A DNA stretch of 62,000 nt from Adiantum capillus-veneris. Taxonomy: Eukaryota; Streptophyta; Polypodiopsida; Polypodiales; Pteridaceae. How positions within the stretch are numbered: position 1 is the stretch's first letter; each line of letters opens with the position of its first letter. The notes under the pieces were generated by a model. It was given only the letters and a program-made list of their open reading frames with translations, did no database searches and was not told the DNA's origin. Made by a program: the position numbers and the translations under genes. The stretch is from positions 19,330,446 through 19,392,445 of the forward strand of contig CM043969.1 in the NCBI GenBank assembly GCA_014529385.2, read 5' to 3'. Positions 1-10,113 of the stretch are shown here, one piece after another.

Positions 1-530
1 TTGGACATTGGAAAGCATAGTCCTATAGTAGTTGATAGGTGACAGTGGGTATTACAACTAGGTCCAACCTATGCTCTCATATAGAAAAGAGGCTTTGATT
101 TCAAGGTCCACCACTTGTCCAACCTTGCTTCCATTAAAGAAATGAGGGGCTACGTAAACATTGGCAAGCAAGGTAGCAAGGTCCTAAGGTGTTTCACCTT
201 AGATATTGGGCATTATAACTAGGTCCACCACTTGTCCAAGCTATGCTCTGATATAGAAAGGGGATTTTCGTTTCAAGGTCCACCACGTGTTCAACCTTGA
301 AAGACTCAAGGGATACTTGGACATTGGAAAGAATTGTCCTATAGTAGTTGATAGGTGGCAGTGGGTATTACAACTAGGTCCACCACTTGTCCAACCTATG
401 CTCTAATATAGCAAGGATACTTTGGTTTCAAGATCCACCATAATTTCCAACCTTGCTTCCATTAATATAGCAAGGAGGATTTGGTCTCAAGGTTCACTAC
501 TTGTCCAACCTATTCAAACCTTTTTCATGT
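1..530. repeat. Tandem repeat block, period about 316 bp
   Basis: The phrase TTGGACATTGG followed by CTATAGTAGTTGATAGGTG occurs at 1 and again at 317, giving a period of about 316 bp. A diverged half-unit (TTAGATATTGGGCATTATAACTAGG) starts near 199. Phrases such as TCCACCACTTGTCCAACCT and CTTGCTTCCATTAA recur within each unit. The block is cut by the left edge, so copy number is unknown. No coding potential seen. Confidence 0.75.
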
Positions 531-581
531 TGTAGCATGATTTTTTGTTTGAAGAGTATTTTTCTATAACTATGGATTTAA

Positions 582-1709
582 CAATGTAATCTTTTTCACT
601 TACCGGTGGACTTAAAATCTGGGGAGAAAGTACATATGATACTTGAAAATGAAATTGTTGGTATTGGTTGTGTGTGTAGAACAGATCCAGATTCCACTTG
701 TGGTGGTACAAAGATAAGGCAAGGAAATGTCTCCATACTAGCGGAGGAATGCTTGAAGGATGTGGTCCTACCTTTTCCTACAATGGATACTTCATCTCTC
801 CAAGGCTCATTATGGAGTGTTGTTCGATGGTCAAAGCTTCTTTTGCAATCTTTTGTATTAAATGGGAACTTAATTGATCCACAGGAAAGCTACAATGGTG
901 ATGAAGAACATGATCATTCTGATCCTCTAGTTACAGATGCAATACCTATGACAAGCCCAGAATTTGAAGCAGTGATTCGAGAGTCTTGGAGAAATCAGAG
1001 GGTCCTTTTAAAAGATGACACAATGATGCAAACCATGAATGAAGGGACCATCTTATATGTATTTCCACATGATTATGTCAACTTTCAGGAACTTGGTCCT
1101 GATTGTGTGGGTGTGGGTATTGAAAGAGAAAATGCAAGCATTGATGATGTGGTTGAAGTGGGTAGCATCACTTTGCTAAAGTGGCCCATCAAGCAGACAA
1201 CAATGTTGAATGGGAGCCCATTACAACGCTTTGTTCCTATTGATGGCATGCATGTTACATATGAGGATGTATCCAACAATGACAATGTTGAAAAAAAACT
1301 TGATGGGAGTAATGTTGTCCAGTTTTCAAGGAAGAGACGATACACTTTCATGAACAGGACTCAAAAATCAAAAGCAGCACCAGCTTTGACTTTTTACCTT
1401 TCAAACAAATCAATTCAAAGGGTATCATGCATTGATTGTTGTGCACAAAAATGTTTCCAGTTTGCAGATCGTGATATGGTGACAAGGTTACGACAACAGT
1501 TTTGGGGAGAGCATGGTATGACCTACATGGAATACCAAAGACATCATTTTATCGATACAAGCAGAACTTTGAAAATGGTGTGCGCCAATATGTACATGGG
1601 AACACATGTACATTGAGAAGGGGACTTCAACATACTAGTTTAGCAAGAGCACTACTAAATGAGTTTCTGGAAAAAAACTTTGAGAAGATGCCACATAGAA
1701 GTAGAACAC
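582..1709 (+). pseudogene. Transposase-like gene, 5' part, frameshifted and then cut by an LTR element
   Basis: An open frame runs from 582 to a stop at 1614-1616. The first ATG is at 636, but as an exon of a plant gene the true start is uncertain. The N-terminal part has a DP..CGG.KI...(V)...LP.P..W.K layout that resembles the plant DUF8039-type domain found in CACTA/En-Spm-associated proteins; this is recognition from memory. Around residues 275-300 is a cysteine cluster (CX2CCX3C). Near 1505-1515 the coding sense moves to the +2 frame, which stays open to 1714 and looks protein-like (GIPKTSFYRYKQNF). The gene is then interrupted at 1709 by the element at 1710-8896 and resumes at 8902. I infer a dead DNA-transposon gene; the exact superfamily is not certain. 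Confidence 0.6.
1705..1709. repeat. Target-site duplication AACAC, left
   Basis: AACAC directly precedes the TGTGAGGTCC terminus at 1710 and is matched by AACAC at 8897-8901 directly after the CTTACA terminus at 8896. Five base pairs is the usual size for LTR retrotransposon integration. Confidence 0.92.
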
Positions 1710-3760
1710 TGTGAGGTCCCCACCCCGTCGTATCAAACAACGGATCTGATGGTAAACCAGGTGGCCACTAGATCTATAGCGAAAGCAAACAAAATGGTTC
1801 AGGGTTCAACTAGCGGACGATCTCTCATCACAAAGTGAGTCAAGTTCGAGCTACTAGCAACGAGATCTAGCTCCACCTCGCAGGGGAAGCGTACTTAACT
1901 ATCTAATGATCCTAAGACCCACCTTCCAAGAGGAGAGAAACCCCGAGTGCCTTTTTCCCCATGTTTCAGAGGCACGTACTCTCGAGGATTCGCCGCTCTA
2001 GGGTCAATGAGTAATACCAATATTGAGTAAGCACTATGGGGACAGAGAGTTCCTGACCAATCGGGACCACCCATCTCGTAGGCATTGGCAACCCGAGCCA
2101 AGCCCCCACTTTCCCCCCCCACACTCACAGTTCCTTGTGTGACCTAATTACTACCACAAAGTGTGTTCAACATAGACATTCCTTGTTTTAATTCCGAAGC
2201 ACATTGTTCGTTAAGACAGCCCTTCAACCAGTATTGCAAACAACACCAAGACAGTATTCTAGTAAAAATTCTACTCAAACTTATTCATTAAAATTCCAAT
2301 GTTCTGGAGGTACAACATCCCCCCTCCAGCGAGAGTTTACTCCTCCCGTTGTCGCCTAGCTACCCATACAACTAGGTATGTCCACCGCATAGAAAGCACG
2401 ACATAGACATTCCCACCGCCTAACCAGCAAACGTGGGTATCCACCGCTTAACCAGCAGTCGTGGATTCAAGAGCCCTTAACCAGGAACTCTGCCTCCTGT
2501 GATCAGGAGGGGGTTCATGACTAATTCAACATTGGAAATAGAATGAACATGCTGAGCTAAATTTTCCCTAGCAGACATTCTTTCCTATTGCAAACAGCAT
2601 TCCCATCAATCATTTCCTTCCTACTTTAGAACTTAATGTACAATGCTTTCAATGCCGAGGTTTCCGTCGGATTTCTCCAACATGTTTGGGGATATGAGCA
2701 TTCCTAACTAGCGTATACAATGTTAGTTTAAACAACTTGAATAAAAATATGATCTACCTCTTCCCCTTCTTGATCGATGGCCCGTGAGATGGCCGGTATT
2801 TGTTCCTCCATGGGAGCCTTCCCCTTCCCGTTGACATTGCTCGTTCCTGCCTCGCGATCATGGGCACCACCGAAGCGCGTCCTCTTAACCGGGGCCATTT
2901 CTCACTACTTTAAATGATTAGCTTAGAGAAAGAGCTAAGGTTCACAAGCATCATAACAGTCCAATGGGTAGATTAGTGACATCAATTAATCCCTCATATA
3001 TGAGAGTCTAGATTTCTTTCATAAAGCAATCATTAAGGATGGCACATAATCCTATGGGAACCGGCTCTAAGATAATTATTCGGCTTACATGATCAAGAAT
3101 AATTAGGATTTCACTATTGGAATTACCAGAGAATTGGATTAAGTATGATTAAACTATTTCCTAGCAATTAGATGATGCAGATTTACCCTATGCATATGTG
3201 TGAGGAAAAACCAATTCTTAGAGACTTATTGACGGGTTAATTTCTCCTTAATTACGTCTTAATGCATAAGAGAAATGAATTCAATTAAGCTACAATGTTA
3301 ATGAGTGATTACAATAGTGATTCTCTTCAATCTGTACAAATACTAGCTTACCGATTAATTACTATGCTATCTAGAGGAGAAGATTCTGATAATTATGCTC
3401 TAATCATTAATCGAGAGTGAAGAATGGCTGATAATTCAGCTATGGAATGATGATTACATAATAGAGTACGAATAAGGAGAATTTAGAGAGTAGTCATAGA
3501 GATTTTCGGCTAGGAATAGGCATAATGTACGAGAAATTTTTGGTGGTAGAGAAAGGGATTTTCAGATGTCATTAATTAAACTATCGTTACCGTGATTAAG
3601 AGCTGGTAATATTCTCGATTTTCTGATCTAATGGAGCTTCTTGAGATGAAAATTCAGCAGCACCTCCCTCCTAGCTTCTTCTTCAATAGGTGTGTGATTC
3701 GGCGGCACCTCCCCAATGTATGTGGGTGTGTGTGTATGCATTGTGTGTGTGTGTGATCAT

Positions 3761-3834
<74 letters not shown>

Positions 3835-4500
3835 GTCTTTAAATAGGCTCCTACAGGCTGAAAATCGATCTGGGTTGCTAAATGCATCTGGGAGCTTCTC
3901 AAGTTAAGCATGGCAAGTCCAGTTCTCTGCCCACCAAGTGTCAGGTTGGCTTGGTTAACTGGTTCTGAGACTGAGTTGCAGGCTTGGCAGCTTTCCCAAG
4001 ACTCCCACAAAGCAAGAGGGCGCCCCCTAGCTGTTAAAGCAGGTCTGGAGTGGGCTGGGACCTGTTCCCACACAGTCCTCGGGCCCCCGGTACCTCCCCA
4101 GACAATTTTTAGGAAATTTGGTTCTAGGCTCAAACGGTCCATACGAATCGGATTTTGATGCCGTAAATTGCTATACGAAGCTCTAACTAAGACGTACTGA
4201 CCCGAGTACCTGCCATATTTAGCAGCCCCCGGGGTCCGAAAATGCATTTTTTTCAAATTCGGGGTAGTGGTGAAGATTTTCGAGACGGTCAAAACTAGAC
4301 GGGTCGGGTGACCAAAAACTTACTATATTTGGAAAATTTTCACAAAAATTATTTTAATTCACATTTAGAAGCTTTATGACATTTTAAACATCATGGCACT
4401 GACAGAATTCGGAAAACTGCTAAAAATAGTAACTTTTTTTCCATTATGATCATTTCATTGTACAAGGGTGCTCTTTTTGGTTGGGGTCAGAGACCTTACA
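1710..4500 (-). repeat. 3' LTR of element 1
   Basis: A 2791-bp LTR, TG...CA bounded. On the minus strand it opens TGTAAGGTCTCTGACC and ends GGGGACCTCACA. It contains a (GT)n tract of about 34 units at 3764-3831, a TATTTAAA box at 3838-3845 (minus), and a copy of the short ATG-led exon (2899 down to about 2760). ORFs lying over the GT tract are artefacts of the repeat. Confidence 0.92.
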
Positions 4501-4540
4501 ACCTCCCCAACGTGAAAAATTTGAGATGTCCTCATCTCAA
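4501..4540 (-). other. Polypurine tract and adjacent palindrome (element 1)
   Basis: Minus strand GTTGGGGAGGT abuts the 3' LTR start at 4500. Just upstream, 4521-4540 is a perfect palindrome of 8-bp arms (TTGAGATG / CATCTCAA) around a 4-base loop. The second gag-only element has the same arrangement at 33097-33135. Confidence 0.75.
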
Positions 4541-4682
4541 GAATACATCTGGATAAACTCTATGGTAACTACTTAGGTACATATATCCTTTGTCTAAAGT
4601 AAAGATATCCTTTGATAATAGAGTAGTCTTTAGCTTTATGCGTCTTATTCTGCTGAACTTTGATGAGATTCTGGTGCTTGAT

Positions 4683-5630
4683 TTATTGCTCACTAGGATT
4701 AGAAATTGCATCATACATTGCTTCTCTCTCATCAGCTTCATCACCCACAGTTGGTTGTCTCACTGCGGCATTAGCGAAAGCTCCGCTTCCTTGTCCTATG
4801 TATCCTCTTCCTCGGCCTCCTCTTCCGTTTGGTTGACCTCGCCCATTGACGTTCAGAGGTACATTATTAGCACCAGATGTTTGGGAAATCCTTTTTGGAC
4901 ATCGACTTTTGTAATGTCCATACTCTTGGCACTCAAAGCATCTTATATTGGGAAACTCGGTAGCTGTCGTGGTAGCTACTACCGGACGATGGTTGTATGC
5001 AAGGTTGATTGGTTTGTTACTCCAGTTGTCTGTCCTGGCCCTCTTTGACAAATAGTATTCACTATCTTGGGTAGTCCTCTGAATCTCTTTAGCTAACGGT
5101 TTGGCCCTTAGCAAGGCATCTTGCAAAGTTACTGGCCTGAGAGCTTCTAGTCGGTTGTTCAGGGGGTCGACGAGTCCTTGGCAGAACCGTGCTACCTGTT
5201 GTTCCAATGTCATCTTAGGAGCATATCTCCGAAGAGTGACAAAATTTGAATAATATTCTTTGACAGATGAAATCAGCTGCCGAAGGGAAAAGAACTCGTT
5301 CATCTTCAAGGTTTTATAGGCGGGTGGTAAGTAACGCTCCATCACAGCAGCCTTGATGTCTTCCCATGATTGGGAAGATCCCTTGATATCCAAGTCCCTG
5401 CAATGTTGTTTCCACCAGATCTTGGCATCACCAGACAAGCGGAACATTGCAAGCATGGTTTGGTTCTTGGGTTGAGTTCTCGCAGCTTCGAAATAGTCAT
5501 CCATAGCCTCCATCCATACTTCTGCATCTCTTTCCACATTTGACCCTTCGCCTTTAAAGGTTGGAGGCTGAGCTTGCTTAAGGAGAAGCTTTTTCTCTTG
5601 AACGGTGGTATATAGCGCAATAGACGGTAC
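4683..5630 (-). CDS. Gag-like protein of element 1
   Basis: Frame open from the putative acceptor at 5630 to a stop at 4683 (948 nt). If spliced to the LTR exon at 7194-7334 the product would be about 362 residues. The protein holds a Retrotrans_gag (PF03732-type) core with ERDAEVWMEAMDDYF, WW and RYLPP..K..EFF motifs. It continues with a canonical CX2CX4HX4C knuckle (CFECQEYGHYKSRC), then an RGG-rich tail. It would bind and package element RNA in virus-like particles. The frame looks intact. No pol domain follows before the 3' LTR. Confidence 0.8.
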   Translation of the reverse strand, partial: VPSIALYTTVQEKKLLLKQAQPPTFKGEGSNVERDAEVWMEAMDDYFEAARTQPKNQTMLAMFRLSGDAKIWWKQHCRDLDIKGSSQSWEDIKAAVMERYLPPAYKTLKMNEFFSLRQLISSVKEYYSNFVTLRRYAPKMTLEQQVARFCQGLVDPLNNRLEALRPVTLQDALLRAKPLAKEIQRTTQDSEYYLSKRARTDNWSNKPINLAYNHRPVVATTTATEFPNIRCFECQEYGHYKSRCPKRISQTSGANNVPLNVNGRGQPNGRGGRGRGYIGQGSGAFANAAVRQPTVGDEADEREAMYDAISNPSEQ

Positions 5631-6130
5631 CTATCCAATGGTATAAAACTCATTACTGTAGCACTCTTCTCAAATGAACCTAGGCTTTCCATACTCAAGA
5701 AGAAATTTAACTTTTTGGGCTTAACCAGCCTACTTAATCTGTACAGCTATCACAAAGGATTTTAACCATTCCACCATTTAAATTCCATTGAATACATCCA
5801 AAATTGTCCGATAAATAATGGTAAAAACTTTACTCGAGAGCTTTGATCCATACTTATAACTTTATGTGCATCAATAGGCTACCTGGCCGCAGCACTAGTC
5901 GCACCAACGACTTCTCAGAAAAACATTATGTGGATCCCACTGATTCCCAACAAGCTCAACGAGTAAAACTCTTTAACATCACTCAGGAGACAATCCACTA
6001 GACAATCCAATGTCATTATTCTGGGAAACATCATGCTCAAAAAGCTTTGAGTAGGAGCTATCCTACTATCCCTTATTTTTTTTTTAAAAAAAAATTCAAA
6101 CAACCTCATCTTCCAGTTCGTAAACCTATA
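5631..6130 (-). other. Leader/putative intron part of element 1 internal region
   Basis: About 500 bp between the PBS and the gag frame. It is AT-rich, has a run of A/T near 6078-6098, and shows no convincing coding sense. It ends in ATAG before GTACC at 5630, consistent with a 3' splice site. Confidence 0.45.
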
Positions 6131-6142
6131 GCTCTGATACCA
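6131..6142 (-). other. Primer-binding site, initiator-Met tRNA type (element 1)
   Basis: Minus strand TGGTATCAGAGC, two bases inside the 5' LTR end at 6145. This 12-mer is the usual plant PBS complementary to the 3' end of initiator methionine tRNA. Confidence 0.92.
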
Positions 6143-7193
6143 GGTGTGAGGTCCCCACCCCGTCGTATCAAACAACGGATCTGATGGTAAACCTGGTGGC
6201 CACTAGATCTATAGCGGAAGCAAACAAAATGATTCAGGGTTCAACTAGCGGACGATCTCTCATCACAAAGTGAGTCGAGTTCGAGCCTACTAGCAACGAG
6301 ATCTAGCTCCACCTCGCAGGGGAAGCGTACTTAACTATCTAACGATCCTAAGACCCACCTTCCAAGAGGAGAGAAACCCTCAGTGCCTTTTTCCCCATGT
6401 TTCAGAGGCACGTACTCTCAAGGATTCGCCGCTCTAGGGGCAATAAGTAATACCAATATTGAGTAAGCACTATGGGGACAGAGAGTTCCCGACCAATCAG
6501 GACCACCCATCTCGTAGGTATTGGCAACCCGAGCCAAGCCCCCACTTTCCACCCCCACACTCACAGTTCCTTGTGTGACCTAATTACTACCACAAAGGTT
6601 GTTCAACATAGACATTCCTTGTTTTAATTCCGAAGCACATTGTTCTTTAAGACAGCCCTTCAACCAGTATTGCAAACAACACCAAGACAGTATTCTAGTA
6701 AAAATTCTACTCAAACTTATTCATTAAAATTCCAATGTTCTGGAGGTACAACATCCCCCCTCCAGCGAGAGTTTACTCCTCCCGTTGTCGCCTAGCTACC
6801 CATACAACTAGGTATGTCCACCGCATAGAAAGCACGACATAGACATTCCCACCGCTTAACCAGCAGACGTGGGTATCCACCGCTTAACCAGAAGTCATGG
6901 ATTCAAGAGCCCTTAACCAGGAACTCTGCCCCCTGTGATCAGGAGGGGGTTCATGACTAATTCAACATTGGAAATAGAATGAACATGCTGAGCTAAATTT
7001 TCCCTAGCAGACATTCTTTCCTATTGCAAACAGCATTCCCATCAATCATTTCCTTCCTACTTTAGAACTTAATGTACAATGCTTTCAATGCCGAGGTTTC
7101 CGTCGGATTTCTCTAACATGTTTGGGGATATGAGCATTCCTAACTAGCGTATGCAATGTTATTTTAAACAACTTGAATAAAAATATGATCTAC

Positions 7194-7334
7194 CTCTTCC
7201 CCTTCTTGATCGATGACCCGTGAGATGGCCGGTATTTGTTCCTCCATGGGAGCCTTCCCCTTCCCGTTGACATTGCTCGTTCCTGCCTCACGATCATGGG
7301 CACCACCGAAGCGCGTCCTCTTAACCGGGGCCAT
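7194..7334 (-). CDS. Putative LTR-encoded first exon of gag (element 1)
   Basis: Within the 5' LTR, about 900 nt downstream of the TATA-like box, an ATG at 7334-7332 opens 47 codons beginning MAPVKRTR. It is a basic, G/A-rich, glutamate-ended peptide. The frame reaches GAAGAG followed by GTAGATCA, a plausible 5' splice donor in phase 0, and soon hits a stop if unspliced. The matching acceptor is TAG/GTACC at 5631-5630, which opens the gag frame also in phase 0. The implied intron (7193-5631, ~1.56 kb) removes the rest of U5, the PBS and the leader. Splicing is inference; transcript data are needed. An equivalent exon is seen in the other gag-only element and, damaged, in the solo LTR. Confidence 0.55.
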
Positions 7335-8234
7335 TTCTCACTACTTTAAATGATTAGCTTGGAGAAAGAGCTAAGGTTCACAAGCATCATAACAGTCCAA
7401 TGGGTAGATTAGTGACATAAATTAATCCCTCCTATATGAGAGTCTAGATTTCTTTCATAAAGCAATCATTAAGGATGGCACATAATCCTATGGGAACCGG
7501 CTCTAAGATAATTATTCGGCTTACATGATCAAGAATAATTAGGATTTCACTATTGGAATTACCAGAGAATTGGATTAAGTATGATTAAACTATTTCCTAG
7601 CAATTAGATGATGCAGATTTACCCTATGCATATGTGTGAGGAAAAACCAATTCTTAGAGACTTATTGACGGATTAATTTCTCTTTAATTACGTCTTAATG
7701 CATAAGAGAAATGAATTCAATTAAGCTACAATGTTAATGAGTGATTACAATAGTGATTCTCTTCAATCTGTACAAATACTAGCTTACCGATTAATTACTA
7801 TGCTATCTAGGGAGAGAAGATTCTGATAATTATGTTCTAATCATTAATCGAGAGTGAAGAATGGCTGATAATTCAGCTATGGAATGATGATTACATAATA
7901 GAGTACGAATAAGGAGAATTTAGAGAGTAGTCATAGAGATTTTCGGCTAGGAATAGGCATAATGTACGAGAAATTTTTGGTGGTAGAGAAAGGGATTTTC
8001 AAATGGCATTAATTAAACTATCGTTACCGTGATTAAGAGCTGGTAATATTCTCGATTTTCTGATCTAATCGAGATTCTTGAGATGAAAATTCGGCAGCAC
8101 CTCCCTCCTAGCTTCTTCTTCAATAGGTGTGTGATTCGGCGGCACCTCCCCAATGTATGTGGGTGTGTGTGTATGCATTGTGTGTGTGTGTGTGATCATA
8201 AGTGTGTGTGTGTGTGTGTGTGTGTGTGTAGGTC

Positions 8235-8242
8235 TTTAAATA
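8235..8242 (-). promoter_or_regulatory. TATA-like box of element 1 5' LTR
   Basis: TATTTAAA on the minus strand. The same box in the same context (GAGCCTATTTAAAG) is present at 3838-3845 and in the solo LTR at 11751-11758. It is followed by the CA/GT-rich tract and then the ATG-led exon. Confidence 0.6.
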
Positions 8243-8896
8243 GGCTCCTACGGGCTGAAAATCGATCTGGGTTGTAAATGTATCTGGGAGCTTCTCCAGT
8301 TAAGCATGGCAAGTCTAGTTCTCTGCCCACCAAGTGTCAGGTTGGCTTGGTTAACTGGTTCTGAGACTGAGTTGCAGGCTTGGCAGCTTTCCCAAGACTC
8401 CCACAAAGCAAGAGGGCGCCCCCTAGCTGCTAAAGCAGGTCTGGAGTGGGCTGGGACCTGTTCCCACACAGTCCTCGGGCCCCCGGTACCTCCCCGGACA
8501 ATTTTTAGGAAATTTGGTTCTAGGCTAAAACGGTCCATACGAATCGGATTTTGATGCCGTAAATTGCTATACGAAGCTCTAACTAAGACGTACTGGCCCG
8601 AGTACCTGCCATATTTAGCAGCCCCCGGGGTCCAAAAATGCATTTTTTTCAAATTTGGGGTACTGGTGCAGATTTTCGAGACGGTCAAAACTAGACGGGT
8701 CGGGTGACCAAAAACTTACTATATTTGGAAAATTTTCACAAAAATTATTTTAATTCACATTTCGAAGCTTTATGACATTTTAAACATCATGGCACAGACA
8801 GAATTCGGAAAACTGCTAAAAATAGTAACTTTTTTTCCATTATGATCATTTCATGGTACAAGGGTGCTCTTTTTGGTTGGGGTCAGAGACCTTACA

Positions 8897-8901
8897 AACA
8901 C
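8897..8901. repeat. Target-site duplication AACAC, right
   Basis: Exact partner of 1705-1709. It defines the right edge of the 7187-bp element. Confidence 0.92.
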
Positions 8902-9184
8902 TGCTAGATGGATCAAGAGAGACTCAATTGGCGATTCCATCAACATACAAACAAGTGGATATTTTATGTGAAACCAACACGACACTTGACCAAATGGGCT
9001 ATGAGAAGAAGCTATCCCAATCTTCTTTTGGTAGAATTTGGAACAAAGAGTACCCACATGTCACTTTAACAAACACGAGTGAGTTCTCTAAGTGCAATAT
9101 TTGTAGCTCCATCAAGGCAAGGTTAGAAGCTAAACCTTCTCTTGAAGAGAGAGCTCTTCTCTTGAGGGATAGAGAAGTTCACAT

Positions 9185-9185
<1 letters not shown>
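8902..9185 (+). pseudogene. Transposase-like gene, 3' part, resuming after the LTR element
   Basis: Immediately after the right target-site duplication (8897-8901, AACAC) an open frame resumes in the phase expected from 1709. It carries the features of the same protein: a segment with FGRIWNKEYPHV and a CX2C motif in FSKCNICSSI, then a helical stretch rich in E, K and R ending at EVHMA. The frame then runs into a (CT)n tract at 9187-9219, beyond which similarity is not apparent. CX2C followed by a charged helix is common in the central part of transposase-like proteins. Family name remains open. Confidence 0.6.

Positions 9186-9186
<1 letters not shown>

Positions 9187-9219
<33 letters not shown>
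9187..9219. repeat. (CT)n microsatellite
   Basis: About 16 CT units directly after the transposase-like segment. Runs of SLSLSL in translated frames here are a product of the repeat. Confidence 0.95.
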
Positions 9220-9222
<3 letters not shown>

Positions 9223-9299
9223 CGTTATTTCATGAAACTTGTATACCAACTAGTGGATTTACAGCATCTTATACAGAGGCAACAATTTCTTATTCATGA

Positions 9300-9850
9300 T
9301 GATATTGTTAGTTAGGGATTGCTTTAAAAAAATGTAATGCTTGGTACTACCTTGGCCAACATGTGTGCCAAATTTGGCAGGTCCACAACGCCCTTAGCTA
9401 TTTTCAACAGATACAAAGTGAGGGCATCTCTCTAGATGCAATCTCCTATGCTTTCATCTTGAAGGCATGTGGCACTGTTTGGAATCCCGTCTTTTCAAGT
9501 GCATTGATTGTGGGATATGCCCAATACGACAGGACTAGGAAGCTCTGACTGGCTCTTTTCAAGATGGAAAGCGTGGATATTTCTTCTGATGTAATTATCT
9601 ATGCTTACATCTTGAAAGCATGTGGCACTACGTAGGAGCAACGATCACGTATGTGAACTTTTTGTCTAGAATGTCGTCTCTTGAAACGCACTAACTGCGG
9701 GATATGCTCAACACAGAAATCTTTGGGCTCTTTTCAATGAATGCAAGGCAAGTGCATTTCTCCTATGCTTTCATCTTGAAGAAATGTGGTACTATGTAGA
9801 ACGCCAATATGGGAAACATAATTCACGATGATATTGTTAGTCAGGGGCTG
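9300..9850 (+). pseudogene. PPR protein pseudogene fragment 1
   Basis: The frame at 9363-9548 contains a recognisable PPR stretch (ALSYFQQIQSEGISLDAISY then AFILKACGT). A second stretch near 9560-9630 reads in the same manner (SSDVIIYAYILKACGT) before stops. PPR proteins are organelle RNA-binding helical repeat proteins. Here multiple stops and frameshifts interrupt the motif series, and no complete gene or DYW domain is seen. The piece near 9820-9870 (GATATTGTTAGTCAGGGGC) recurs elsewhere in the PPR blocks. Calling it a pseudogene is secure; which PPR gene it came from is not. Confidence 0.75.
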
Positions 9851-10113
9851 TTAAATAAATCGTCGTTGTATATGCTAGATGTACGCATATTTTGAGACAA
9901 GCGTCTCAACCTCAACACATATCACAAACCTTCAGCTTGGAGCTTGAAAATGGCACCTTTTTCCATCAAAATTTTTGACTAAATGATCCGCTTCTCTACT
10001 CCAGCAGTCTAAGACTTGCCCTGACAATTTCTGTAGCTCTCGTGCTCCGTAAAATCCTAACACAGACTCAACCAAATCTAACCATTCACCACCATGTAAA
10101 TACTCTTCCTATG

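Larger units (their letters stand above)
1710..8896 (-). mobile_element. Gag-only LTR retrotransposon (TR-GAG-like, gypsy type), element 1
   Basis: A 7187-bp element on the minus strand with two ~2.75-kb direct repeats (1710-4500 and 6145-8896), a PBS complementary to initiator-Met tRNA at 6131-6142, a purine tract next to 4500, and perfect TSDs. The internal 1644 bp encodes only a gag-like protein with a CCHC knuckle. There is no protease, RT, RNase H or integrase. This matches the published idea of non-autonomous terminal-repeat retrotransposons with a GAG domain. It must rely on a partner for pol. The element splits a transposase-like gene. Confidence 0.9.
6145..8896 (-). repeat. 5' LTR of element 1
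   Basis: A 2752-bp LTR, nearly identical by eye to 1710-4500. The main length difference is the GT tract (8202-8229 here). As the upstream LTR on the minus strand it supplies the promoter; the TATA-like box is at 8235-8242, about 655 nt inside its start, so most of the LTR is R/U5 leader. Confidence 0.92.

Noticed and set aside
1895-2128. Minus-strand ORF in the left LTR
   Set aside because: Part of the conserved LTR 3' end; similar frames in other copies are broken, so no coding claim.
3654-4292. Minus-strand 212-codon ORF with a long HTHTHT run
   Set aside because: Lies inside the LTR across the GT tract; its near copy in the other LTR is shorter only because of the tract. No independent coding evidence.
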